Shown here one piece after another: positions 36,557-43,972 of a DNA stretch of 64,000 nucleotides; positions within the stretch are counted from its first letter, which is position 1; each line of letters starts with the position of its first letter. The position numbers and the translations under genes were made by a program. Below the pieces are notes generated by a model. The model saw only the letters and a list, made by a program, of their open reading frames with translations. It was not told the origin of the DNA and made no database searches. Origin of the DNA: GWC2-37-13 sp964564535 (GTDB taxonomy: Bacteria > Patescibacteriota > Microgenomatia > UBA1406 > GWC2-37-13); contig CAZMBH010000001.1 in the NCBI GenBank assembly GCA_964564535.1, positions 55,557 to 119,556 of the forward strand, written 5' to 3'.

Positions 36557-37294
36557 TTAACCCTTTGTCTGATTTTTAATACCTTCTATTACCCGCTTTA
36601 CCTCTTCATCAGTCGCCAAATAATAATGTTTAATTGGCTTTAGGTTTTCATCAAGTTCATAAACTAAGGGAATGCAATATGGAACATTTACGCCAATAAT
36701 TTCTTCATTAGAAACATTATCCAAATATTTAATAATCGCCCGCAAGGAATTATGATGCCCGGAAAGAATAATTTTTTTGCCCGCTTTTATTTCCGGCTCG
36801 ACCATTTTTTGGAAATACGGAACAGAACGGTTATAAGTGTCTTTCAAGCACTCACTGGAGGGTAATAAAGATGGATCGATATCTTTATAGACAGGGTCAT
36901 TAGTTGGATGTCTCGAATCAGTTTTTTCAAGAGGTGGCGGGGGAATGTCATAGCTCCTGCGCCAAATATCAACCTGTTCTTTTCCGTATTTTACAACAGT
37001 TTCCGGTTTATTTAATCCTTGCAGAGCCCCATAGTGTCTTTCATTCAACTGCCAGGCTTTAACAATAGGAATTTTTGATAACCCCATTTCTTCCAAAACT
37101 ATTTCTAAAGTTCTGATTCCTCTTTTTAAGTAAGAAGTAAAGCCAAGGTCAAAAGTATAACCAAGCTCTTTTAGTTTTAAACCGTATTTTTTTGTTTCCT
37201 CAATTCCGCTTGGAGCCAAGTCAATATCAGTCCAACCGGTAAAACGATTAGACCATTCGGACAGGCCATGGCGGATTATTACGAATTCATACAT
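36557..37294 (-). CDS. gpmA: 2,3-bisphosphoglycerate-dependent phosphoglycerate mutase
   Basis: 245 residues, standard length. The phosphohistidine motif is VIIRHGLSEWSNRFTGWTDIDL. NERHYGALQGLNK and the second catalytic His in ILSGHHNSLRAI are also present. It interconverts 3- and 2-phosphoglycerate in lower glycolysis. It is followed by rpe on the same strand, with a REP-like repeat just upstream of its start. Confidence 0.95.
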   Translation of the reverse strand: MYEFVIIRHGLSEWSNRFTGWTDIDLAPSGIEETKKYGLKLKELGYTFDLGFTSYLKRGIRTLEIVLEEMGLSKIPIVKAWQLNERHYGALQGLNKPETVVKYGKEQVDIWRRSYDIPPPPLEKTDSRHPTNDPVYKDIDPSLLPSSECLKDTYNRSVPYFQKMVEPEIKAGKKIILSGHHNSLRAIIKYLDNVSNEEIIGVNVPYCIPLVYELDENLKPIKHYYLATDEEVKRVIEGIKNQTKG

Positions 37295-37305
37295 AAGTCA
37301 ATATC

Positions 37306-37366
37306 GTCATCCCCGTGAAAACGGGGATCCAGGAAAGTCTGGATTCCCGCCTACGCGGGAATGACA
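37306..37366. repeat. REP/MITE-like palindrome, copy 2 (compact)
   Basis: Hairpin GTCATCCCCGTGAAAACGGGG and hairpin GGATTCCCGCCTACGCGGGAA are separated by only about 12 nt. It lies between gpmA and rpe. Confidence 0.8.
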
Positions 37367-37375
37367 AAAACACTT

Positions 37376-38044
37376 CTAACTTTTGAACTCCTCTAAATAT
37401 TTTACATTCTTTTTCAAATCTTTAGCCTTTGTTAAAAAACTTCCCGGACAGAGAACGTCAGGTTTATATTTTAGCTTACTTATTATTGGAAGAGTCTTGT
37501 CATTCACCGCTCCATCAAGAAATATTTTAGACTTATAACCCAGTTCCCTTAATTGTTGTATTTTTGTTAACGTTTCCGGTAAGAAAGGGTTTCCCTGAAC
37601 CCCAGGAGTAACGGACATTATTTGAAGACAGGGAATAGTGTTTAGTGAATAGTGACTAGTTAAATCATCTACTTGATCTTGTGGGTTGAGGGTTAAGCCT
37701 ATAGGAAAAGAAGAGTTTGTAGGTTGTAGGGAGTAGGGGGTAGTCAAAGCAGAGAAATGAATTAAGATCAAATTTATTTTTATTAATTTTTTTAACTCTT
37801 CTAATTTTTTAATTTCGGTCGGATAGTCTTTGACCATCAAATGAAAGTCAAAAGAAAGACTGTCTTTATTAAGACAGTCTTTAATAAGACTGTCTTTAAT
37901 TTCTTCAATTTGAACGGTTTTATTGGGAACGAAGACTCCATCTGCGATATCGATCTGAAAATATTGATAAAAAGGAGACAGGCGGTGAATAGTCTCAACC
38001 AAAGCATCTGCTGTTGGTTCTAGAATAGATGGACAGATTTGCAT
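37376..38044 (-). CDS. rpe: Ribulose-phosphate 3-epimerase family protein
   Basis: 222 residues, a TIM barrel. ICPSILEPTAD, FQIDIADGVFVPN (catalytic Asp), FHLMVKDY and SVTPGVQGNPF match the family, and FLDGAVNDKTLP holds the second Asp. It links the pentose phosphate branch with rpiB at 54.3 kb. Residues of about EEIKDSLIKDCLNKDSLS are encoded by three copies of an AAGACTGTCTTT-like palindrome (37855-37900), an apparent in-frame expansion. The -10 TAAAAT (38051-38056) is exactly 6 nt from the ATG. Confidence 0.88.
   Translation of the reverse strand: MQICPSILEPTADALVETIHRLSPFYQYFQIDIADGVFVPNKTVQIEEIKDSLIKDCLNKDSLSFDFHLMVKDYPTEIKKLEELKKLIKINLILIHFSALTTPYSLQPTNSSFPIGLTLNPQDQVDDLTSHYSLNTIPCLQIMSVTPGVQGNPFLPETLTKIQQLRELGYKSKIFLDGAVNDKTLPIISKLKYKPDVLCPGSFLTKAKDLKKNVKYLEEFKS
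37855..37900. repeat. Triple AAGACTGTCTTTA palindrome inside rpe
   Basis: The unit appears three times in alternating orientation within the coding sequence. Single copies of the same motif appear at 47992-48005 (end of a DUF4143 gene) and near 49572-49586. Confidence 0.75.
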
Positions 38045-38050
38045 AGCTGT

Positions 38051-38056
38051 ATTTTA
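38051..38056 (-). promoter_or_regulatory. -10 box TAAAAT for rpe, leaderless spacing
   Basis: TAAAAT on the minus strand, then 6 nt (ACAGCT), then the ATG at 38044. Confidence 0.5.
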
Positions 38057-38087
38057 ACATTAATTTAACTAACAATTCAAAACATCC

Positions 38088-38172
38088 GTCATTCCCGCGA
38101 AGGCGGGAATCCAGACTCAATATACTTTATAATGTAATTATAGACTGGATCCCCTCCTACGAGGGGATGACA
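38088..38172. repeat. REP/MITE-like palindrome, copy 3 (full length)
   Basis: It starts GTCATTCCCGCGAAGGCGGG and ends with a CCTCCTACGAGG hairpin and GGGGATGACA. The centre holds a TATAATGTAATTATA palindrome (about 38128-38142) that includes a -10-like box. It lies just upstream of the M20 peptidase. Confidence 0.85.
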
Positions 38173-38184
38173 CATGGAAAAAAT

Positions 38185-39393
38185 ATGAATAATCAATCAC
38201 TAAAACTGTTATCAGATTTTGTTAATATACAATCAATTTCCTCCGATCCGTCTAGATACTCAGAGATATTGAAGGCGGTTGAATTTTTAAAAAAAGAAAT
38301 ACGTTCTTTGGGATTTGAAATAAAAACCTATCGAAAAGGTTCTTGCCCTCCTTTAATTATTGCCAAAAAGATTGTTTCACCCAACACTAAAACTCTTGGT
38401 ATTTATGCCCATTATGATATCCAGCCGGAAGATCCTGTGGAGCAATGGGATAGTCCGCCATTTAAATTAACAGCAAGAAGGGGAAAGTTTTTTGGCCGGG
38501 GTGTTGCCGATGATAAGGGGCATATTATTCAAACAATTATTGCAATAAAGAAATTAATTGAAATTAAGAAATTAAGAAACAACGTTGTTTTGATACTGGA
38601 GGGGGAAGAAGAAGTTGGAAGTCAAAATTTTGAGTATTTAATTAACCTGGCTAAGAAGGATTTGGAGAACATTGATGTTTTTTATGTGTTGGATATGGGT
38701 ATGGAAACCAGCGATCAACCAGAAATATTCTATGGACTGAAAGGTCTAATAGGCTTTGGTATTGAAGTTAGAACGAACAAACAAGATCTTCATTCGGGAG
38801 TTTATGGAAATAAGGCTAATAATCCAATTCAAATTCTTGCGGAACTTTTTTCAAAAATTAAAGATAGCCGGACAAATAAAATTTTAATCCCTCATTTTTA
38901 TGACAAAGTTAAATTTTCTCTTCATCCGTCTTTTGATATTCATGGAATAACCGGTGGATATTCAGGAGAAGGCGTTAAGACAATCATTCCAGCAGTCGCT
39001 TCAGCAAAATTCTCATTCAGGTTAGTTGAAAATCAAACCCCGGATGAAATCGAAAAATTAGTTTTAGACTTTATCAAAGATAATTTACAGAAAGGAATTG
39101 AATATACTTTAAAAACTTCCGGGAAATTAGATCCGTTTCGTACAGACATCAATAACAAGTTTGTTAAGAAAACCGATGAAATCTTTTCTGATATTTTTGG
39201 GAAAAAAACAAAATTCAGCAGATCCGGAGGGTCTATTGGTGCCGCGGCAACACTTTCAAGACTATTCAAAAAACCGCTGATTTTGACTGGATTTACTTTA
39301 TCCGATTGCAACATCCACGCCCCTAATGAAAATATCGATCAAGAAATGTTTGAAAAGGGAATAGTATCATTGGAGAAAATCTTCGCCCAGTAA
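38185..39393 (+). CDS. M20-family metallopeptidase (dipeptidase-like)
   Basis: 402 residues from the ATG at 38185; an in-frame ATG at 38167 lies in the repeat and is less likely. Metal-site motifs are YAHYDIQP, GRGVADDKGH (bridging Asp), EGEEEVGS (general base and ligand), DMG...E and the terminal His in NIHAPNE. A dimerisation lid is inserted between. The family removes C-terminal or dipeptide amino acids, so it may serve peptide salvage. Confidence 0.9.
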   Translation: MNNQSLKLLSDFVNIQSISSDPSRYSEILKAVEFLKKEIRSLGFEIKTYRKGSCPPLIIAKKIVSPNTKTLGIYAHYDIQPEDPVEQWDSPPFKLTARRGKFFGRGVADDKGHIIQTIIAIKKLIEIKKLRNNVVLILEGEEEVGSQNFEYLINLAKKDLENIDVFYVLDMGMETSDQPEIFYGLKGLIGFGIEVRTNKQDLHSGVYGNKANNPIQILAELFSKIKDSRTNKILIPHFYDKVKFSLHPSFDIHGITGGYSGEGVKTIIPAVASAKFSFRLVENQTPDEIEKLVLDFIKDNLQKGIEYTLKTSGKLDPFRTDINNKFVKKTDEIFSDIFGKKTKFSRSGGSIGAAATLSRLFKKPLILTGFTLSDCNIHAPNENIDQEMFEKGIVSLEKIFAQ

Positions 39394-39469
39394 AGCGCCA
39401 AAAAGCTACTTTTGTAGGTTATATTCAGCAGACAAAATTAGAAAAAACTGTTAAATTTTAAACTGTTTA

Positions 39470-40600
39470 ATGTTTAACTATTTATACCATCTTGGCTTTT
39501 CTTACTGTTTAGGTGTTGGTCCGATGACTTTTAAGATAATAAAAAGCCACCCCAAGGGTGTCAGGGGGATTTATGAAGCTTCACAAAAAGAATTGTTACC
39601 TATTTTTGGAGTAAAGTTGACTGAAAAATTTGTTGAGTTCAGACGAAAATTTGACCCGAAAAAAGAATTTGAAAGGTTGAAAAAAAATGGAATTACAGTT
39701 TTAGCGGTAGATGATATGGGTTACCCGGAAAGTCTAAAAAATATCTCAGACCCACCCATATGTTTATATGTTAAAGGCTCGATATCGAAATTTTTTAACG
39801 GAAAACAAAAAACCGTAAAAAATTTGATATCTTCGCCTTCTTTGCCTCCAATTCTCTTTGCCATCGTCGGAACACGAAAGCCAACTTCATATGGTCGGCA
39901 GATTGCGTATAAATTTGCCCGTGAATTGACTGAAGCGGGGTTCGTTATCGTTTCCGGTATGGCGATGGGGATTGATACGATCGCTCATCAAGCGGCATTG
40001 GATGCAGGCGGTAAAACAATTGCTGTTTTAGGCTGCGGAGTTAATGTTGTTTATCCGGCGACAAATTTTATACTTTATCAAAATATTATTAAAACCGGCG
40101 GGGCAGTTATCAGTGAGTTTCCGCCAGATCAGACCGTCTTGAAGGGATTATTTATATCCCGCAATAGAATTATTTCCGGATTGTCAAAAGGAGTTTTAAT
40201 AGCTGAGGGAGGAGAGTTTTCCGGGTCATTAATAACGGCAAGGTTTGCCGGAATTCAGGGGAAAGACGTCTTTGCTGTGCCGTCTCCGATTAATTCGGAA
40301 ATGTCGTCAGCGCCAAATTTACTGATAAAACAAGGGGCTAAATTAGTAACAAAAGTAGAAGATATCTATGAAGAATTTAATATGAAAATTACACCAAAGA
40401 AAAAAGAAGATATCAGAAATAACTTATCAGAAGATGAAAAATTGATCTTTGATCTGTTGCAAAAAAATCCGAAAACAGTTGATGATATAGCGATAGAATT
40501 GGGGAAAACCGTGTCAAAAGTTCTGAATATAATTTCAGTTTTAGAAATAAATGGGGTGGTGGAGAAGAATCAGGAAAAGAAGTATCAAATTAAGATTTAA
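39470..40600 (+). CDS. dprA: DNA-processing protein DprA
   Basis: 376 residues. A SAM/HhH-like N-terminus is followed by a Rossmann core: VGTRKPTSYGRQIA, VSGMAMGIDTIAHQAAL, VLGCGVNVVYP, ISEFPPDQTVLKGLFISRNRIISGLSKGVLIAEG and SGSLITARFA. A C-terminal winged helix (ENEKLIFDLL-like segment, about 310-370) is present. It loads RecA on incoming single strands in natural transformation, which fits the competence ability often seen in this bacterial group. It overlaps the RNase H-like gene by 4 nt at the 3' end. Confidence 0.95.
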   Translation: MFNYLYHLGFSYCLGVGPMTFKIIKSHPKGVRGIYEASQKELLPIFGVKLTEKFVEFRRKFDPKKEFERLKKNGITVLAVDDMGYPESLKNISDPPICLYVKGSISKFFNGKQKTVKNLISSPSLPPILFAIVGTRKPTSYGRQIAYKFARELTEAGFVIVSGMAMGIDTIAHQAALDAGGKTIAVLGCGVNVVYPATNFILYQNIIKTGGAVISEFPPDQTVLKGLFISRNRIISGLSKGVLIAEGGEFSGSLITARFAGIQGKDVFAVPSPINSEMSSAPNLLIKQGAKLVTKVEDIYEEFNMKITPKKKEDIRNNLSEDEKLIFDLLQKNPKTVDDIAIELGKTVSKVLNIISVLEINGVVEKNQEKKYQIKI

Positions 40601-40989
40601 ACAGAATTAACCAACAAGTCCGCCTCAACATTTTGTTCTCTTGGCACATATTGATAGATGATCGGCAGATTGATCTCTTGCTCAAGTACTCTAATTTTCA
40701 AAATATACTCTCTTATTCTTCCATTTTTAACTTTGAACAAGCCCTTTACTTGGTTGACCATAAGTTTTGAGTCAGAGTTAAATTCTATTTTTTTTATATT
40801 TTGAAAATTGTTTCGGATTTCATCTAAAGCATAAATAAGTGCCTGATACTCAGCATCATTATTAGTTGCGATTCCAATTGATTTATTAAATTCAAAAACT
40901 TTTTTTTCATTAATATACCCAACTCCTCCAATTGATGAAGGACCGGGATTACCTTTTGAACCGCCGTCTGTAAATACTTTAAGTATCAT
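40597..40989 (-). CDS. RNase H-like protein (RNase HI fold)
   Basis: 130 residues. FTDGGSKGNPGPSSIGG supplies the first catalytic Asp, NNDAEYQALIYAL the Glu, FNSDSKLMVNQVKG the second Asp, and EQNVEADLL the last Asp. This is the short YpdQ/RNHL group rather than full-length E. coli RnhA, without the basic handle. It would cleave RNA in RNA-DNA hybrids. A TATTAT lies 8 nt upstream of its start. Confidence 0.88.
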   Translation of the reverse strand: MILKVFTDGGSKGNPGPSSIGGVGYINEKKVFEFNKSIGIATNNDAEYQALIYALDEIRNNFQNIKKIEFNSDSKLMVNQVKGLFKVKNGRIREYILKIRVLEQEINLPIIYQYVPREQNVEADLLVNSV

Positions 40990-41139
40990 AAGCTAAAATA
41001 ATACTACCAATACTATAAATAAACAAATACTACCAATGAATGAAAAACATAATAATCAAATGTTTAAATATATATTTAATTATTTGTTTATTTGATTATT
41101 TATTGGTCGGATTGGTAGTATTTGTAGTATTGGTTGAAT
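40990..41139. repeat. AT-rich inverted-repeat tract with ATTGGTAGTATT units
   Basis: AATACTACCAAT units on the left and ATTGGTAGTATT units on the right face each other around a TTTAAATATATATTTAA centre, so the gap can fold into a long multi-arm hairpin. The same units flank the four-helix-bundle gene (41889-42070 and 42430-42506). Confidence 0.7.
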
Positions 41140-41895
41140 TTAAAAGCTAGTACTGAAGAACTCTCCGGGTATCTGCGGATAACTTTGAAATAAAACCACT
41201 TTTTTAGAAACCCCGACTGAAGTAGACGAGGTAACATTTGATGATATTGTTCTTCCCTGAACCGGAAGGGTTGTAGCACGGGAAAAAAGAAGTTTGGTTG
41301 GGGCAAAAAGAACCCGAACGAAAAGAAACTTGCCATCAGTCTCAATATCGGCAGCTGGAACATTAATTGAATAACTATAATTTGTGGAATCAGGGGTACA
41401 AGATGATCCGGTTAAGGCATTGGTAATCCGGGATGAGGGATCAACAACATATTTTTTCACTCCACCCGTTTTAATTAAAGTTATTTCAATGGCCGGATTT
41501 GGCGTCCCCGATTCAAAACAGATAGTGATAGCTTGGGCCTCTGAGGTCCCGGTGATAGTTTTTCCTTCCACGTCATATGTCCCAAGATAAAAAGTATAAC
41601 TCCCGTCTTTGTCAATATTGTGGGTGGTAAAAGTAGTTGTAGATAATGATTCTATTGTTGCCGACCCGCTAAAACCGGTAATTGAAGTCAAAGAGCCGGT
41701 TCCAATTGTTGCAGTAGCATTTTCTTTTAAAGCGGCTTCAATTGCCGATTCGGCGGCCGCCAAAGCCTTCTGATTTTCTTCTTCGAGTTTAGTCACCTGG
41801 GTTTCCGTGACTGACCTGAATGATGCCGACAAAACGATCGTCATAACGGTCGCAAGAAGCATTACTGTTATTAATAAAATCTGACCCTTTTTCAT
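41140..41895 (-). CDS. PilX/pilin-like secreted protein with N-terminal type IV-like helix
   Basis: 251 residues from the ATG at 41895 (MKKGQILLIT); an upstream in-frame ATG at 41952 lies in repeat DNA. The short basic head, then GQILLITVMLLATVMTIVLSASF and the helical TETQVTKLEEENQKALAAAESAIEAAL match PilX/minor-pilin-like N-termini, where the AAESAIE helix is typical. The rest is beta-rich and exported. There is no pilus assembly gene in this window. Confidence 0.65.
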   Translation of the reverse strand: MKKGQILLITVMLLATVMTIVLSASFRSVTETQVTKLEEENQKALAAAESAIEAALKENATATIGTGSLTSITGFSGSATIESLSTTTFTTHNIDKDGSYTFYLGTYDVEGKTITGTSEAQAITICFESGTPNPAIEITLIKTGGVKKYVVDPSSRITNALTGSSCTPDSTNYSYSINVPAADIETDGKFLFVRVLFAPTKLLFSRATTLPVQGRTISSNVTSSTSVGVSKKVVLFQSYPQIPGEFFSTSF

Positions 41896-42068
41896 AAGAT
41901 TAATAATACTACCAATCCGACCAATACTACAAATAATCAAATAAATAAACAAATCTGACCAATACTACAAATACTATCAATAAGCAAATATTTCAATTAT
42001 TTAACCATTTGATTATTTGTTTTATTTATTGGTAGTATTTGTTTATTTATAGTATTGGTAGTATTAAA
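41896..42068. repeat. AT-rich inverted-repeat tract, left flank of four-helix-bundle gene
   Basis: It holds AATACTACCAATCCGACC, AATACTACAAATAATCAAATAAATAAAC and their reverse complements (TTATTGGTAGTATTTG, ATAGTATTGGTAGTATT). It is the same family as 40990-41139 and 42435-42506. Confidence 0.7.
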
Positions 42069-42434
42069 TTAATACCTTGTATTTTCAATAATTTTGGAAA
42101 CGATCATCAATATTTCTTGACATTCTTGGATATATGGTTCAACTATTTTTATTTCTACCAATAAAGAATCTTTAATAAAAGATAGCCAATATTTAGTTTC
42201 TTTTGTCTCTTTTTTTACAATTGCGTATTTTGCAATAAAATCTTTTTTTGAAGTAGTGGCGTCAGCCTCCTGGTCATTAGCACCTATAGAAGTTAAAGAA
42301 GAAGAAACTTGACTGATTATTGGTATATTCTCTGTTGTTTTAGGAATTTTTTTGACAACATCGCGAAAACAATTGATCACAAATTTATATATTCTTGTAT
42401 GAATGTCTTTTTCCGTTCCTCTGTATTTATTCAT
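42069..42434 (-). CDS. Four-helix bundle protein (S23/IVP family)
   Basis: 121 residues with the family pattern RIYKFVINCFRDVVKKIPK, SLTSIGANDQEADATTSKKDFIAKYAIVKKETKETKYWL. The family is known from open frames in 23S rRNA intervening sequences, and the DGR accessory protein Avd is a distant relative. Here it stands alone, between two tracts of the ATTGGTAGTATT repeat. The function is unknown. No reverse transcriptase or template/variable repeat was found nearby. Confidence 0.85.
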   Translation of the reverse strand: MNKYRGTEKDIHTRIYKFVINCFRDVVKKIPKTTENIPIISQVSSSLTSIGANDQEADATTSKKDFIAKYAIVKKETKETKYWLSFIKDSLLVEIKIVEPYIQECQEILMIVSKIIENTRY

Positions 42435-42506
42435 TTTTTTGTTATTTGATTATTTTATTTATTTATTTATTTATAGTATTTATTTATTTGTAGTATTGGT
42501 AGTATT
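42435..42506. repeat. AT-rich repeat tract, right flank of four-helix-bundle gene
   Basis: TTATTTATTTATTTATAG and GTAGTATTGGTAGTATT units, related to the other two tracts in this region. Confidence 0.65.
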
Positions 42507-43922
42507 TTACTGTATCTGTCTCCAGTCATAATTCGCCGTACTTAAATATGGTAACAGATCAATATATTTTTCTTGATCAAAGACGATAAATAGTGAGGGA
42601 ATATTTCCATTAGTCCATTCACGATCATTTGTCAATGATTCTAAAGCAATAAGATTGCCGATGATCTTTAATCCTTGATTGGCAGGGCTGCCGGTGATGA
42701 TGTCGTTTGCAATAAAGATTCCATTGGCTTCCTCAACAAGGTTGGTAAATGTAATAGTTGGGGCAATAATTGCTAAAGATCCATTTGAGGGATTCAAACC
42801 GGCATCGGTATCTATATTAACTTGGCCGGTGGCAATAAAAACGACTTTATAGTTATCAAACCAAATTTTGTTTGAGTCATTAATATTCAGAGGATAAGCT
42901 CCCTCCCATAAATAAATACCATCGGCGGTAATTTGTCCTAAAGAAGTAATTGCTATATGTTGTTTCCGCGCTTTTATATAATCATGAAAAGAACTTGGAG
43001 TCATAATATAGGAGGGGGTATAGCCAGTAACTTTATATTCATTTGGGCTACTGGTTTTTGCATTAGCATTTGTCCCGGTTATATTAACAGATGGAGCTCC
43101 AACTACTCCTCCAGCACCAATAATAAAATTAGCAGTTCCGTCATCGTCGGCGTCGTAGGCAACCGGAATGAGGGGAATATTATTTAAAAGAGAATTTGCG
43201 GAAATAAAGGAACTGTTTTTTAACTTCACCCAAGAGCCGGGGACTGGAGTCGGCGTCGGGGTGGGAGTGGGAGTGTTAGTTGGCGTTGGGGTTGGCGTCG
43301 GCGTTGGTGTCCGGGTTGGGGTTGGACCTCCTCCACTCGTCGGCGTAGGACCACAGTTAGTACCGCAGTCCGCACTGAAAGTACAGACATCTCCACAGTA
43401 TCCAATTGGACTTGGACAGGTGATTGTAGCCGTTTGGACATAACAATTTTCACATGTTCCACCGCCACAACTACCATTAACTTGTGTTGATCCACAATTA
43501 GTAACTGTACATTGTGTTGACCCTCCACAGTCTGGACTAAAAATACATTGATCTAATAAACCTGAAGGGCATTTAGTGGTTCCGCAATATAAATCGTAAT
43601 CGGCTCGACCATTATCATTAACATTACAACCTAATAAACTAACCTCAGGAGGGCAAAAAACCTCTATTAATTGTCGTGTAGGATTACTACAACCACATCC
43701 AGATGGAGGAGTGGGGGTAGAAGTAGGAGGTACAGGGGTAGAACCTGCCCAACAATAGCAGGCGGAATAACCAGGGATTGCCATACATGTTCCACCTGTA
43801 CAGGTGCCTCCACATACTCCGTAAGCATCTAAGCCACAGGCGGCTTGGACGGGAGAGAGGAATGAAGAAATAAAAAAATAAAAAAATAAAGAAATAAAGA
43901 AATAAAGAAAAACCCGTTTCAT
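42507..43922 (-). CDS. Secreted Cys-rich protein with Thr/Pro linker and beta-rich C-terminal domain
   Basis: 471 residues. A signal peptide (about 1-27, ending VQA) is followed by a region of some 170 residues with more than 25 Cys, then a TPTPTPTP linker (about 195-230) and a C-terminal domain of about 240 residues with no Cys. The C-terminus (DLLPYLSTANYDWRQIQ) and its GSLAIIAPTITFTN strands resemble surface proteins next to pilin-like genes in related genomes; that is my recollection, not a search. The linker is a likely O-glycosylation site for the glycan locus (inference). Confidence 0.6.
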   Translation of the reverse strand: MKRVFLYFFISLFFYFFISSFLSPVQAACGLDAYGVCGGTCTGGTCMAIPGYSACYCWAGSTPVPPTSTPTPPSGCGCSNPTRQLIEVFCPPEVSLLGCNVNDNGRADYDLYCGTTKCPSGLLDQCIFSPDCGGSTQCTVTNCGSTQVNGSCGGGTCENCYVQTATITCPSPIGYCGDVCTFSADCGTNCGPTPTSGGGPTPTRTPTPTPTPTPTNTPTPTPTPTPVPGSWVKLKNSSFISANSLLNNIPLIPVAYDADDDGTANFIIGAGGVVGAPSVNITGTNANAKTSSPNEYKVTGYTPSYIMTPSSFHDYIKARKQHIAITSLGQITADGIYLWEGAYPLNINDSNKIWFDNYKVVFIATGQVNIDTDAGLNPSNGSLAIIAPTITFTNLVEEANGIFIANDIITGSPANQGLKIIGNLIALESLTNDREWTNGNIPSLFIVFDQEKYIDLLPYLSTANYDWRQIQ

Positions 43923-43972
43923 AGAAAAAGAGTAGCAGAAAATGACTTAAAATTCAAAAGTTAGAAGAAAAA

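Noticed and set aside
41896..42506. Diversity-generating retroelement based on the Avd-like four-helix bundle
   Set aside because: No reverse transcriptase and no template/variable repeat pair with A-specific mismatches was seen.
43168..43443. Plus-strand Val/Gly-repeat ORF
   Set aside because: It is the antisense of the TPTP linker of the Cys-rich secreted protein; the same holds for the minus-strand frame at 62703-62960.
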